A stretch of DNA of 64,000 nt, taken from contig NZ_CP082292.1 in assembly GCF_019880205.1 (NCBI RefSeq), positions 2,976,001 through 3,040,000 of the forward strand, read 5' to 3'. This document shows positions 35,719 through 45,347 of the stretch, in pieces. Each line of letters starts with the position of its first letter. Positions within the stretch are counted from its first letter, which is position 1. Below the pieces are notes generated by a model, which had not been told where the DNA came from, made no database searches, and was given only the letters and a program-made list of their open reading frames with translations. Both the position numbers and the translations under genes were made by a program. This DNA comes from Pantoea alfalfae (GTDB lineage: Bacteria; Pseudomonadota; Gammaproteobacteria; Enterobacterales; Enterobacteriaceae).

Positions 35719-37494
35719 TCAGCTTTCAGATGTTACAGGTACGCCCGACGCCAGATCTTCCCCTGCCTGCTGCAGCTGATACATCTGCCAGTAGCGTCCC
35801 TGCAGCGCCAGCAGTTGCTGATGGGTGCCCTGCTCAACCACACGACCACGATGCAGCACCAGAATCTTATCCGCATCGATAATCGTTGAGAGGCGGTGAG
35901 CGATCACCACCAGCGTGCTGTGTTGCCTTAGTGTCGCAAGCGTCTGCTGAATCGCCTGCTCGGTGCCGGAGTCGATGTTAGCGGTTGCCTCGTCGAGGAT
36001 CAGAATCTGCGGCAGATCAACCAGTACCCGGGCCAGCGCCAGCAGCTGTTTCTGCCCGACCGACAGGTTATTGCCCTGCTCGCCCAGTCGGGTGTGAATC
36101 CCCTCCGGCAGGGCATGCGCCAGCGGTGCCAGTTGCACCTGTTCCAGCACTGTCCAGACAGCCTCTTCGCTGATGTCGCGGCCCAGCCGCACATTGGCCA
36201 GCAGCGTATCGGCCAGCACCACCGGATCCTGCTGCACCATCGCGATACCGCGTCGCAGCACGGCGTGGCTCAAGCCGCCAATCGGGCGATCATCAATACG
36301 GATTTCGCCACGCGTCACCGGGTAATAACCCATTAACAGATTAGCCAGGGTACTTTTGCCACTGCCGGTATGGCCCACCAGCGCCACAAACTCACGCGGT
36401 GCGACTTCAAGATTGATATCACTCAGCACATCACGATTTTCACGGTAGGCAAAACTGAGATTGTTCAGGGCAATACGACCTGAAGCCAGTGGCTGCTGAT
36501 CGGCCCCATACTGCTGCTGGGCGGCATCCATCAGCTCGAAAATACGCTCACCGGAAACCACCGCCTGCTGCAGCATCGACTGCTGGGTGGTCAGCTCAAT
36601 CAGTGGCTCATTCAGACGGCCCAGGTAAGTAATAAAGGCATAGAGCACCCCCACTTCAAACACACCAGGCACAGAGAAACTGAACAGAATCAGCAGCCCG
36701 CACAAGACCATCGCTGAAAACAGGCTCAACAGCGGACGCAGCAGAAAGCCATCGAGGCGCAGCGTCTCCATTCGCGCCAGATAGTGAGAGCGGCTCGCTT
36801 CGCCCATGCGCTCACCAAATCGTGCCTGCTGACGAAACTGCTGAATCACACTCATGCCGCTGATCACTTCATTGAAGCCGTTGTTGATGTCAGCCAGATA
36901 GCTGCGAACCCGTCGGGCAATCGGCGTGCTGTAACGCTGATAGATGAACATCACTATCAGTACCAGCGGGAAGATCATCATTGCTACCAGCGCCATGCGC
37001 CAGTCAAGACTGAACATGGCCACCATCATGGCGCCGACCAGCGCAGCGCTACGCAGTACGGTTGAAACCACTGTGACATAAAGATCGCGGATCACTTCGG
37101 TGTCATTCGTCACGCGCGAAATAATCTGCCCGACCGGCTGAGTATCAAAGGCGCTCAGCGGCTGACAAAGCGCAGCATTCATCACGTCACTGCGTAACCG
37201 CTGCACCACACCAATCGCAGCGCGATTAAACAGCAGCGCCTGCCAGTAGTGCAGCCCGGCGGCCAGTAGCTGAAGCAGGACAAAGCTGATGACCAGACCG
37301 GCCACCAGTCCCCAGGGCATCTGATGCTTCGCCACCAGGTTATCAATAAAGTAGCTGACCAGCACCGGACCGGTTACTTCCGCCGCGGCAGCGATCCACA
37401 GCATGCCTACCGCCAGCGACAGGGATTTACGCCAGGGCTTACCGTAACTCAGCAGGCGCTTCAGGGTTGGCCACAAGCGGGCAGACTTAGCCAT
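35719..37494 (-). CDS. mdlB: Multidrug ABC transporter half MdlB
   Basis: A 591-residue exporter half-transporter: six helices (about 20-310) then an ABC ATPase with Walker [10 protein letters not shown] near residue 373, signature LSVGQKQL near 476 and Walker B ILILDEAT near 496. The start at 37494 has AAAGGAG six bases upstream and overlaps the mdlA stop by eight bases, so translation is coupled. It pairs with MdlA as a heterodimer; the physiological substrate is not known. Its signature has SVGQ in place of SGGQ, as in E. coli MdlB. Confidence 0.95.
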   Translation of the reverse strand: MAKSARLWPTLKRLLSYGKPWRKSLSLAVGMLWIAAAAEVTGPVLVSYFIDNLVAKHQMPWGLVAGLVISFVLLQLLAAGLHYWQALLFNRAAIGVVQRLRSDVMNAALCQPLSAFDTQPVGQIISRVTNDTEVIRDLYVTVVSTVLRSAALVGAMMVAMFSLDWRMALVAMMIFPLVLIVMFIYQRYSTPIARRVRSYLADINNGFNEVISGMSVIQQFRQQARFGERMGEASRSHYLARMETLRLDGFLLRPLLSLFSAMVLCGLLILFSFSVPGVFEVGVLYAFITYLGRLNEPLIELTTQQSMLQQAVVSGERIFELMDAAQQQYGADQQPLASGRIALNNLSFAYRENRDVLSDINLEVAPREFVALVGHTGSGKSTLANLLMGYYPVTRGEIRIDDRPIGGLSHAVLRRGIAMVQQDPVVLADTLLANVRLGRDISEEAVWTVLEQVQLAPLAHALPEGIHTRLGEQGNNLSVGQKQLLALARVLVDLPQILILDEATANIDSGTEQAIQQTLATLRQHSTLVVIAHRLSTIIDADKILVLHRGRVVEQGTHQQLLALQGRYWQMYQLQQAGEDLASGVPVTSES

Positions 37495-39256
37495 GCGGCA
37501 CTCCTTTCTCATTTTCATCATCATCCAGCGCCGCTTCCAGTTGCTGGTAACGATACATGTCACGATACCAGCCAGCGCTGGCGGTCAGCGCGTCATGATT
37601 GCCACGCTGTGCCACGCTGCCCTGTTGTAACACCAGAATTTCACTGGCTTCCGTCAGCGCTGACAGGCGATGCGCGCTGATAATCAGTGTTTTTCCCTGC
37701 CCCCAGATGCGCAGGTTATGCAGGATTTCGTGCTCGGTACGACCATCCACCGCAGAGAGTGCGTCGTCCAGAATCAGGATTTCTGCGTTCAGCAGCAGTG
37801 CCCGGGCAATCGAAAGACGCTGCTTCTGTCCACCGGACAGCATCACACCTCGCTCCCCGACTTCGGTTTCATAACCCTGCGGCAGCCGCAGGATATCGTC
37901 ATGCACGCAGGCCAGGGTGGCGGCCTGTTCAATCTCCTGCTGGGTTGCGCCCGGTTTCCCCAGCGCAATATTGTTCGCTACGCTGTCCGAAAACAGGAAT
38001 GGTGTCTGGCTGACCACGGCGAGACGACTGCGCCAGCTGTCCAGCCGTAACTGCGGCAGCGGGATCTGGTGATAACGGATGTCGCCCTGCTGAATATCAA
38101 AATGGCGCTGGATCAGGCTCAGTAAGGTACTTTTTCCGCTGCCGGTTGGCCCACACAGTCCCAGCATTTCGCCGGGCTTCAGCTGGAAGCTGACATCACT
38201 TAACACCGGAGCCGCGCTGGCCGGATAGTGAAAGGCGCGAATCGCGACCTGCAGCGTGCCCGGGTCAGGTGGCAGTGACTTATCACCATCTTCCACCGCT
38301 GGCGCTTCCGCCAGTAATGCACCGATGCGGCTCCAGGCGGCGCTGCCGCGTTCGACGATATTGAACATCCACGCTAGCGCCAGCATCGGCCAGATCATCA
38401 GGCCGAGATACATCACAAAGCTGGTAAGCTGCCCCAGCGTCATCTGGTCATGCCACACCAGCCAGCTTCCGCCGCCAATCGCCAGCAGGTTTGAGAAACC
38501 AATAGCGATGTAGATAGTGGGATCGAAACGGGCATCGACCCGCGCCACGCGCAGGTTCTTTTCACCGGTATCGCGGGCGATGTCGGAGAATTGCTGCGAC
38601 TGATGCTGTTCAAGACCGAAGGATTTAATCATCCGGATGCTGGTCAGGCTCTCCTGCGTCTGGTCGTTAAGGCTGGAGAAGGCCGCCTGGGCCAGTTTAA
38701 AGCGATGATGCAGCTGATTACCGTAGCGATGGATGACGATCGCCATAATGGGCATCGGCACCAGCGCCAGCAGCGTCAGCTGCCAGCTGATTTGCGTACT
38801 CATCACCAGCAGCACCACGCAGCCCATCACCAGCGAGTCGACCAGCGTCAGCACCCCTTCCCCGGCTGCAAACACTACCCGATCCACATCGTTAGTGGCG
38901 CGCGCAATCAGGTCACCTGTGCGGTGACGCAGATAAAATGCCGGTTGCTGCCGACTCAGCTGGCGATAAAAATCTTCGCGCAGCTCAACCGCCAGCTGGT
39001 AGGAGGCACCAAACAGCAGTACGCGCCAGACGTAGCGCAGCAGATAGACCACCACTGCGGTTGCCAGCATGATGCCAATCCACATCATGATGCGACTGGT
39101 ACTCATGTTGTCACGTGTGACACCATCAACAATGACACCGACCACATGCGGCGGCAGCAACTGCAGAATAGCAATAACAATCAGCAGGATAACCGCGCCC
39201 AGATAGCGCCGCCACTCCCGCAGAAAATACCAACTTAATTGACTGAATAATCGCAC
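37487..39256 (-). CDS. mdlA: Multidrug ABC transporter half MdlA
   Basis: A 589-residue ABC exporter half (E. coli 590) with six membrane helices (about 15-300), Walker [10 protein letters not shown] near 350, signature LSGGQKQR near 460 and Walker B ILILDDAL near 480. The Asp after the Walker B acidic pair (LDDA, not LDEA) suggests a degenerate catalytic Glu at one site, as in heterodimeric exporters. It starts 24 bases after decR and overlaps mdlB, so decR-mdlA-mdlB look like one operon. Confidence 0.95.
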   Translation of the reverse strand: MRLFSQLSWYFLREWRRYLGAVILLIVIAILQLLPPHVVGVIVDGVTRDNMSTSRIMMWIGIMLATAVVVYLLRYVWRVLLFGASYQLAVELREDFYRQLSRQQPAFYLRHRTGDLIARATNDVDRVVFAAGEGVLTLVDSLVMGCVVLLVMSTQISWQLTLLALVPMPIMAIVIHRYGNQLHHRFKLAQAAFSSLNDQTQESLTSIRMIKSFGLEQHQSQQFSDIARDTGEKNLRVARVDARFDPTIYIAIGFSNLLAIGGGSWLVWHDQMTLGQLTSFVMYLGLMIWPMLALAWMFNIVERGSAAWSRIGALLAEAPAVEDGDKSLPPDPGTLQVAIRAFHYPASAAPVLSDVSFQLKPGEMLGLCGPTGSGKSTLLSLIQRHFDIQQGDIRYHQIPLPQLRLDSWRSRLAVVSQTPFLFSDSVANNIALGKPGATQQEIEQAATLACVHDDILRLPQGYETEVGERGVMLSGGQKQRLSIARALLLNAEILILDDALSAVDGRTEHEILHNLRIWGQGKTLIISAHRLSALTEASEILVLQQGSVAQRGNHDALTASAGWYRDMYRYQQLEAALDDDENEKGVPHG

Positions 39257-39280
39257 AACGCTGCTCTCAATCTCAGGCCC

Positions 39281-39742
39281 TCAGGGGGCGACAGGTAAAG
39301 CCGTGGTGTATTTAATCTCTTCCATGGCGAAGCTGGATGTCACATCAATCAGGCCGGGCACACCGTTCACTAATCGCTTGTAGAAAGCATCATAGCTCTT
39401 CATGTCGGCCACCTGAATGCGCAGCAGGTAATCATACTCGCCTGCCATCCGGTAAAAGGCCATCACCTCGGGCATGCTGCTTACCACCGAGACAAAGGCC
39501 TGATACCAGTCGCGGCTATGCTGCTGGGTTTTCACAAACATAAACGCCGTCAGTGACAGTCCGATTTTATCCCCATCCAGCAGTGCCACCCGGGCGCGAA
39601 TAATGCCATCATCTTCCAGCTTTTTCAGGCGCTTCCAGCAGGGTGTGGTGGTGAGGTTGACGGCATCCGCCAGCGCCTGCAGCGACAGCGTGCAATCCTG
39701 CTGCAGCAGTGAGAGCAGTTTAAGATCAGTTTTATCTAACAT
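39281..39742 (-). CDS. decR: Lrp/AsnC family cysteine-responsive regulator DecR
   Basis: A 153-residue regulator (E. coli YbaO/DecR 152) that in E. coli activates cysteine-detoxification genes in response to cysteine. The helix-turn-helix ([26 protein letters not shown]) is at about 15-45 and the RAM sensor domain at 65-150. GGGAG before the ATG at 39742 sets the start; longer in-frame versions have no support. Divergent from a PLP-dependent cysteine desulfidase-type gene, which is its likely target, and followed by mdlAB. Confidence 0.95.
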   Translation of the reverse strand: MLDKTDLKLLSLLQQDCTLSLQALADAVNLTTTPCWKRLKKLEDDGIIRARVALLDGDKIGLSLTAFMFVKTQQHSRDWYQAFVSVVSSMPEVMAFYRMAGEYDYLLRIQVADMKSYDAFYKRLVNGVPGLIDVTSSFAMEEIKYTTALPVAP

Positions 39743-39859
39743 ATGGGACTCCCGGAGAATCATTTTCTCCATTACCGCGATTTTAGCGGTATTTTTGCAA
39801 TCTCTTTTTCCTGCACGTGCCATAAAATAGCCGCATCACTTCTTTACCGGATGCCTGAA

Positions 39860-40894
39860 ATGCAGACCTGCTGGATTCGCCACGCTATCAACGAAATTAA
39901 CGCTGATTTTCAACGATCGGCTGAAACCCATTTGATCCGTTTCGATCTGGCGGATTTTCCCGGCATCTGGTTCTATCTGAAAGATGAGAGCACCCATCCC
40001 AGTGGCAGTCTTAAACATCGGCTGGCACGATCCCTGTTTCTCTACGGTCTCTCCAACGGCTGGATTAAAGAGAATACGCCGATTATCGAAGCCTCGTCAG
40101 GCAGCACGGCCGTTTCAGAGGCGTACTTCGCAAGGCTGCTTGGTCTGCCCTTTATTGCGGTGATGCCCGCCAGCACGGCGAAACGTAAAATTGAGCAGAT
40201 CACCTTTTATGGTGGACAGTGCCATTTTGTCGAGGATCCCTGCCAGCTTTACGCAGAATCTGAACGGCTGGCACGTGAGCTGAATGGCCATTTTATGGAT
40301 CAGTTTACCTACGCTGAACGCGCTACTGACTGGCGCGGTAATAACAATATTGCTGAGAGCATTTTCCGTCAGATGCAGCATGAACCCTATCCGATTCCGC
40401 ATACGGTGATTATGAGCGCGGGCACTGGCGGCACCTCAGCGACGCTGGGCCGCTATATTCGTTATCAGGGCCTGGAAACGAAACTGCTGGTGGTGGATCC
40501 CCAGCATTCCGTGTTTTTCGATTACTGGCAACAGCGCGATGCAACACTGACCAGCACGCGCGGCAGCATGATCGAGGGAATTGGCCGTCCGCGCGTAGAG
40601 CCGTCATTTATGCCTGACGTGATTGATGAAATGATCAAAGTACCGGATGGTGCGACGTTGGCCGCCATGCTGAAGCTGGAAAAGATCCTGGGACGCAAAC
40701 CGGGCGCCTCTACGGGCACCAATTTCTGGGGCATGATGCAGGTGGCGAAACGCTTACGGGCAGCAAATCAGCAGGGATCCCTGGTGACACTGCTGTGCGA
40801 CAGTGGCGAACGTTATCCCGATAGCTACTATCAGCCGGAATGGGTGGCAAAACATATTGGCGATATCACGCCGTGGCAGTGCGAACTCGAATAA
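39860..40894 (+). CDS. PLP-dependent cysteine synthase-family protein, probable cysteine desulfidase
   Basis: A 344-residue fold-type II PLP enzyme. Lys 52 in SGSLKHRLA is the expected PLP lysine, EASSGSTAVSEA (77-88) is the substrate loop and AGTGGTSATLG (187-197) binds the cofactor phosphate. Divergence from decR with 117 bases between suggests a cysteine-inducible enzyme that breaks cysteine down to pyruvate, ammonia and sulfide; a Pantoea ananatis desulfidase gene next to a DecR homologue is described as such (from memory). The start is taken at 39860, eight bases after CGGA; ATG at 39851 is possible. A cysteine synthase-like activity cannot be excluded. Confidence 0.85.
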   Translation: MQTCWIRHAINEINADFQRSAETHLIRFDLADFPGIWFYLKDESTHPSGSLKHRLARSLFLYGLSNGWIKENTPIIEASSGSTAVSEAYFARLLGLPFIAVMPASTAKRKIEQITFYGGQCHFVEDPCQLYAESERLARELNGHFMDQFTYAERATDWRGNNNIAESIFRQMQHEPYPIPHTVIMSAGTGGTSATLGRYIRYQGLETKLLVVDPQHSVFFDYWQQRDATLTSTRGSMIEGIGRPRVEPSFMPDVIDEMIKVPDGATLAAMLKLEKILGRKPGASTGTNFWGMMQVAKRLRAANQQGSLVTLLCDSGERYPDSYYQPEWVAKHIGDITPWQCELE

Positions 40895-40917
40895 AAAACC
40901 GGACATCCAGTCCGGTT
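40893..40917 (-). terminator. Rho-independent terminator of cof
   Basis: Stem AACCGGAC / GTCCGGTT, 5-base loop, then TTTTTAT on the minus strand, between two convergent genes; it may serve both. Confidence 0.85.
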
Positions 40918-40928
40918 CACGGCAATCC

Positions 40929-41747
40929 TCAGCATTCGGGGGAATACGCGAGGTCGGGTGTTGCCAGCCAGTGATTTAAATAGTGAGACACCGCCTGTGT
41001 CTCGCAATGCCCTAATACCGGCAGATGCGGTAGCGCAGCTTTCAGTTGCGCCATCGCATTGCCCATGATGAAGCCCCGCCCAACCTGCGACAGCATTTCT
41101 CGGTCATTCATTGCATCCCCGAACGCCATGCACTCCGCCAGCGTCAGTGACAGATGGTCGCACAACAGCGCCAGCGCGCTGCCTTTGTTGCAACTGGCGG
41201 GCAACACTTCCAGACAGTCCACTGCAGAGAAGCAGATATTCGCCTGCTCACCCAGCGCCGCACCCAGTTCCGTTTTCAGCTGGCACAGATGCTGATGCTG
41301 ATCGATAAAGCAGATTTTTGTTACCTGATGCGCGGGAAGCCTTTTCAAATCGCACAGCTGATAGCTAAACCCGCTCATCTGATGGGCCACCAGCAGCTCA
41401 GGCTGGGGGCGATCGGTAAACCACCCCTGATCGTTGAAAATGTGGATCGACGCGGATGTTTCCCAGTGGCGATGGATGACCTCTTCGGCTACCGCAGAGG
41501 GCAGATCACGCGCAAAGATCAGATTGCCCTGCCTGTCGTGTACACGAGTGCCGTTCCCGGTAATCAGCCACGCAGGCAGCGTTAATTTCTCCCTCAGAAT
41601 CTGCATCTCCAGCAGATGGCGGCCCGTCGCCAGCGCCAGATTTACGCCACGCAGATGCAACGCCTGCAGGCTATCCAGCGTCTGCTGACCCAGCTGATGA
41701 TCCGGCAGCAATAATGTGCCATCCATATCGAATGCGGCTAAACGCAT
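40929..41747 (-). CDS. cof: HAD-family phosphatase Cof (HMP-PP phosphatase)
   Basis: A 272-residue Cof-type HAD hydrolase, equal in length to E. coli Cof, which hydrolyses the thiamine precursor HMP-PP and other phosphates. HAD motif [13 protein letters not shown] is at 6-17, motif II TGNGTRV near 78, motif III Lys in [10 protein letters not shown] near 195 and motif [13 protein letters not shown] near 218. GAGG before the ATG at 41747 selects it over the longer frame at 41762. It is divergent from ybaE. Confidence 0.96.
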   Translation of the reverse strand: MRLAAFDMDGTLLLPDHQLGQQTLDSLQALHLRGVNLALATGRHLLEMQILREKLTLPAWLITGNGTRVHDRQGNLIFARDLPSAVAEEVIHRHWETSASIHIFNDQGWFTDRPQPELLVAHQMSGFSYQLCDLKRLPAHQVTKICFIDQHQHLCQLKTELGAALGEQANICFSAVDCLEVLPASCNKGSALALLCDHLSLTLAECMAFGDAMNDREMLSQVGRGFIMGNAMAQLKAALPHLPVLGHCETQAVSHYLNHWLATPDLAYSPEC

Positions 41748-41842
41748 TATGGTTACCCTCATGCTGAAAAGATGAGCTTACTATTGCCTGTTAATCGCGG
41801 AACTAATAGTGAATACTTTTAAAAAACTGTTCCGGGTTTACG

Positions 41843-43561
41843 ATGCGTCAGCTTAACCGCCTTAATCAGTTTCAGCGCCTGTGGCAGCAAAGCCAGGGCA
41901 TCCCTCAGCAGACCTGCGTGGCAGAGATGGCGCGCCACTGCATCTGCAGCGAGCGTCATCTGCGCACGTTACTGTCACAGTGGCAGCACGCTGGCTGGCT
42001 TAGCTGGCACGGCGAGCCGGGCCGTGGCAAACAGGGTCAGTTAGTGTTTCTGCGCACGCCTGAACAGTTACGGCAGCAGTTGTTGCAAAAACAGCTTGAT
42101 GCCGGAGATGCGGCGGATGCCTTACAGCTGCTGGATCTGCCGCCGGAAAGGCTGATCAATATGCTGCGGCCGTTAATGGGTGGACAATGGCAGAACGACA
42201 CGCCGGTTCTGCGTATCCCCTACTATCGTCCGATGGAGAGCACCGAGCCGCGCCAGATTACCGGACGGGCTGAACAGCACCTGGTTCGTCAGATCTATTC
42301 CGGTCTGACCCGTTTTGAGCAGGATGCGCCGGTCGGCGACCTGGCGCATCACTGGCAGCACGATGAGGCGTCATGTAGCTGGTTATTCTGGTTACGGCCT
42401 CAGCTGATGTGGCATAACGACGAGCCGGTGCAGGCCGCACAACTGGTGACGCAGTTCCGCCAGCTGTTGCGGGATACGCGTGTCAGGATATTGCTTGCCG
42501 ATGTGGTCAGCGTGGATGCGCCTCACCCGCTGGCGCTGCGGTTTACCCTGCGACGACCTGATTTCTGGTTGCCTCACCGACTTGCCCATCTTTTGTGTCT
42601 GCTGCCCCATCCCGCTGATATGAAGACAGGCAGCGGGCCGTGGAAACTGAGGCATTTCAGCGCTGAGCTGGTGAGGATTGAAAGCCATGCGCGCTGGCAT
42701 CTGCAGCGTCCTCTGCTGCAGGCGGTGGAGTACTGGATTACTCCTCAGCTGTTTGATCCCGCTCTCGGCAGCAGCTGTCGTCATCCGGTGCAGATTGCGA
42801 TAGGGGATGCCGCAGAACTCAGGACATTGAAGCCGGTCAGCAGTAGCATCAGTCTCGGCTTCTGTTATCTGGTCTGCCGGCCGCGAGCCGGATTTACCCC
42901 TGATCAGGCGCGCACGCTTTTCCAGCTGATTCAGCAAAGCGGCATCGTCAGCCGATTACCACTGGATGAGGGATTAATTACCCCCAGCAAAGAGCTGTTA
43001 CCTGGCTGGGAAGTGCCGCTGATTGATAATGTTCCGGTCCCCTTGCCCACCACTCTGACACTGCATTATCAGCTGCCGGTTGAGCTGCATCAGATGTCAC
43101 AGGCACTGGTCGCCCTGTTAAAACAGCACGGTTGTACTCTGAACGTCGTTTTTCACCCGGTGAAAAGCTGGCATCATATCGACCCGCCTGATGAGGCGGA
43201 TATCCTGATGGGCGATCGGCTGATTGGCGATGCGCCGATCTTCACACTGGCGAGCTGGTTACAGATTGACCCGCTATGGCGTCGGCTGTGGTCTACACCG
43301 CATGGCGAAGAAGTCCAGGCGCAACTGCTGGCTATCCAGCAGATAGCAGATAGCGACAGCCGTACCCGTGCGCTACAGCAGCTTTATCATCAACTGATGA
43401 GGGACGGCATCCTGCTGCCTCTGTTCAATTATCGCTACCAGATTTATGCGCCCCCTGCCGTAGAAGGGATTGAACTGAACACGCTGGGCTGGTTTGATTT
43501 CAGCCGCGCATGGATTCCACCGCCCATTGATCCGCCTTGCAGCTGTTCAGCAGCGGACTGA
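41843..43561 (+). CDS. ybaE: SgrR-like transcriptional regulator YbaE
   Basis: A 572-residue protein with an N-terminal winged helix-turn-helix (about 1-115, [20 protein letters not shown]) fused to a solute-binding-protein type 5 domain (about 160-500), the layout of SgrR. It is cytoplasmic, so the binding domain probably senses a small ligand; what it senses and controls is unknown. E. coli YbaE is 566. It ends with CSCSAAD. It precedes queC in the same direction after 41 bases, possibly on one mRNA. Confidence 0.92.
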   Translation: MRQLNRLNQFQRLWQQSQGIPQQTCVAEMARHCICSERHLRTLLSQWQHAGWLSWHGEPGRGKQGQLVFLRTPEQLRQQLLQKQLDAGDAADALQLLDLPPERLINMLRPLMGGQWQNDTPVLRIPYYRPMESTEPRQITGRAEQHLVRQIYSGLTRFEQDAPVGDLAHHWQHDEASCSWLFWLRPQLMWHNDEPVQAAQLVTQFRQLLRDTRVRILLADVVSVDAPHPLALRFTLRRPDFWLPHRLAHLLCLLPHPADMKTGSGPWKLRHFSAELVRIESHARWHLQRPLLQAVEYWITPQLFDPALGSSCRHPVQIAIGDAAELRTLKPVSSSISLGFCYLVCRPRAGFTPDQARTLFQLIQQSGIVSRLPLDEGLITPSKELLPGWEVPLIDNVPVPLPTTLTLHYQLPVELHQMSQALVALLKQHGCTLNVVFHPVKSWHHIDPPDEADILMGDRLIGDAPIFTLASWLQIDPLWRRLWSTPHGEEVQAQLLAIQQIADSDSRTRALQQLYHQLMRDGILLPLFNYRYQIYAPPAVEGIELNTLGWFDFSRAWIPPPIDPPCSCSAAD

Positions 43562-43602
43562 GGCATTACCATAAGCGCAAAATTAATTATCAGGGAAACA
43601 CC

Positions 43603-44298
43603 ATGAAACGCGCGGTTGTAGTTTTCAGCGGTGGACAAGACTCCACTACCTGCCTGATTCAGGCTGTACAGCTTTATGATGAAGTTCACTGTGTCACTTT
43701 CGACTATGGACAACGCCACCGGGAAGAGATCGATGTCGCCCGCGATCTGGCGATGACACTGGGTGCGCGCGCACATAAAGTGCTGGACGTGACCATGCTG
43801 AACGAACTCGCTGTCAGCAGCCTGACGCGGGATAACATTCCGGTGCCGGCTTATAATCCTGAGGCCAGTGGATTACCCAGTACGTTTGTACCAGGACGCA
43901 ATATTCTCTTTCTGACGCTGGCCTCAGTTTACGCGTATCAGGTCGAAGCGGAAGCGGTCATCACCGGCGTCTGCGAAACCGATTTTTCCGGCTATCCCGA
44001 CTGCCGCGATGAGTTTGTCAAAGCGCTGAACCATGCGGTGTCGCTTGGCATGGCTCGCGAGGTGCGTTTTGAGACGCCGCTGATGTGGCTCAATAAAGCG
44101 GAAACCTGGGCGCTGGCAGATTACTGGCAGCAACTTTCGCTGGTACGCGAGCAGACGCTGACCTGCTATAACGGCGTAAAAGGCGACGGATGTGGTGAGT
44201 GTGCTGCCTGTCATTTACGGGCCAATGGCCTGCAGGGTTATCTCAGCGATCGGGCGGGCGTAATGTCTGCCATGAAAGCTAAAAGCGGCCTTAACTAA
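43603..44298 (+). CDS. queC: 7-cyano-7-deazaguanine synthase QueC
   Basis: Converts carboxy-deazaguanine to preQ0 with ATP and ammonia in queuosine tRNA modification. The 231-residue length equals E. coli QueC. The PP-loop SGGQDSTTC is at about 8-16 and the four zinc Cys are in the C-terminal [24 protein letters not shown] before the ATG at 43603 sets the start. A terminator follows. Confidence 0.98.
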   Translation: MKRAVVVFSGGQDSTTCLIQAVQLYDEVHCVTFDYGQRHREEIDVARDLAMTLGARAHKVLDVTMLNELAVSSLTRDNIPVPAYNPEASGLPSTFVPGRNILFLTLASVYAYQVEAEAVITGVCETDFSGYPDCRDEFVKALNHAVSLGMAREVRFETPLMWLNKAETWALADYWQQLSLVREQTLTCYNGVKGDGCGECAACHLRANGLQGYLSDRAGVMSAMKAKSGLN

Positions 44299-44312
44299 GA
44301 CGGTATGACATG

Positions 44313-44342
44313 GCGGCAAAGCAGTCAGGTTTGCCGCTTTTT
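44313..44342 (+). terminator. Rho-independent terminator of queC
   Basis: Stem GCGGCAAA / TTTGCCGC with a 9-base loop followed by five T. Confidence 0.9.
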
Positions 44343-44348
44343 ATCAGC

Positions 44349-44747
44349 TCATGCCATCAGACGCATCAGCCGCTCACGTAACTCCCCTTCCAGCGCAACC
44401 GCCTTTTGGGTCCGCAAATCAATACAGACAAACGTGAGTGCGGCATCCGCCACCACGGTCTCCTGACCTGCCAGCAACACCCGCTGGGCAATAATGCCGC
44501 TTTTGCCATTTAACTGCGTAATCTCACTGTCGATAGCCAGTACGTCGCCCAGCACGGCCGGGCGACGGTAGTTAATGTTGATATTGACCACCACAAAAGC
44601 CAGTTTCTGTTCCAGCAACCAGTGGAACGCTTCAACCTCTTCCAGCCATTGCCAGCGCGCCTCCTCAAGAAACTCAAGATAGCGCGCATTGTTGACGTGC
44701 TGATAGACATCCAGATGATAGCCACGCACTTTTATGGTGGTCTGCAT
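44349..44747 (-). CDS. fadM: Long-chain acyl-CoA thioesterase III FadM
   Basis: A 132-residue single hotdog thioesterase, same length as E. coli FadM (YbaW), acting on long unsaturated acyl-CoA during beta-oxidation. The active-site motif YHLDVYQHVNNARYLEFLEEARW is at about 11-33 and FVVVNININYRRPA follows. AGGAG nine bases before the second ATG makes 44747 better than 44753. It is convergent with queC. Confidence 0.96.
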   Translation of the reverse strand: MQTTIKVRGYHLDVYQHVNNARYLEFLEEARWQWLEEVEAFHWLLEQKLAFVVVNININYRRPAVLGDVLAIDSEITQLNGKSGIIAQRVLLAGQETVVADAALTFVCIDLRTQKAVALEGELRERLMRLMA

Positions 44748-44847
44748 GATCATGCTCTCCTGCTACTGTAAGTTAACTGGTTGGACCTGTTCACTTTAGC
44801 AGAGTCACCTGATTAGCGTGGGTTAAGCATCACAGATGTGTACTGCC

Positions 44848-45207
44848 TCACAATTTCAGCCGGGACGCATTTCGCTCTATCAGCGCGTTACCGATACCCG
44901 GTACTTCACTGAGTTGCTGAATCGCGCTAAAGGGTCCGTACTGTTCGCGATAGTTCACAATCGCCTGCGCTTTCTTCAGCCCCACACCATTCATAGCAGC
45001 AGAGAGCTGTTCCGCTGTCGCTTCATTGATGCTGACCTGTTCCTGCTTTGGCTGCAGCTGCGCGGCTGTCTCCGGCTTCGGTGCAGGATGTGCGTTCTGC
45101 GACACAGCCGGACTGGCAGGTTCAGGTGCCGCAGAGACGCTGCCGTGACAGAGTGTACCGCCCAGTGCGAGTGAGAGATAAAAGGCAACAAGTTTATGTT
45201 TAGCCAT
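44848..45207 (-). CDS. ybaV: ComEA-type helix-hairpin-helix protein YbaV
   Basis: A 119-residue exported protein (E. coli YbaV 123). Signal peptide about 1-26 (FYLSLALGGTLCHGSVSAA), a Pro/Ala/Gln linker, then two helix-hairpin-helix motifs (NGVGLKKAQAIVNYR and PGIGNALIERN) of the ComEA type, which bind DNA without sequence preference. Its role in enterobacteria is not established; a periplasmic DNA-uptake link is family-based. AAGGAG before 45207 supports this start. It follows ppiD with a terminator between. Confidence 0.93.
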   Translation of the reverse strand: MAKHKLVAFYLSLALGGTLCHGSVSAAPEPASPAVSQNAHPAPKPETAAQLQPKQEQVSINEATAEQLSAAMNGVGLKKAQAIVNYREQYGPFSAIQQLSEVPGIGNALIERNASRLKL

Positions 45208-45285
45208 GCTGTGTTTCTCCTTGTGTGTAAACAGCAGTGACAGAGTGGCACTACACCGCACAAGGCTCAAAAGCGGGATTTCAGA

Positions 45286-45313
45286 AATGGAAAAGGCCGC
45301 GAATGCGGCCTTT
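45286..45313 (-). terminator. Rho-independent terminator of ppiD
   Basis: Stem AAAGGCCGC / GCGGCCTTT with a 4-base loop, followed by TCCATTT on the minus strand. Confidence 0.82.
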
Positions 45314-45347
45314 GATTGTTACAGTGGTTGCGTAGTTTTTGCGAGGC

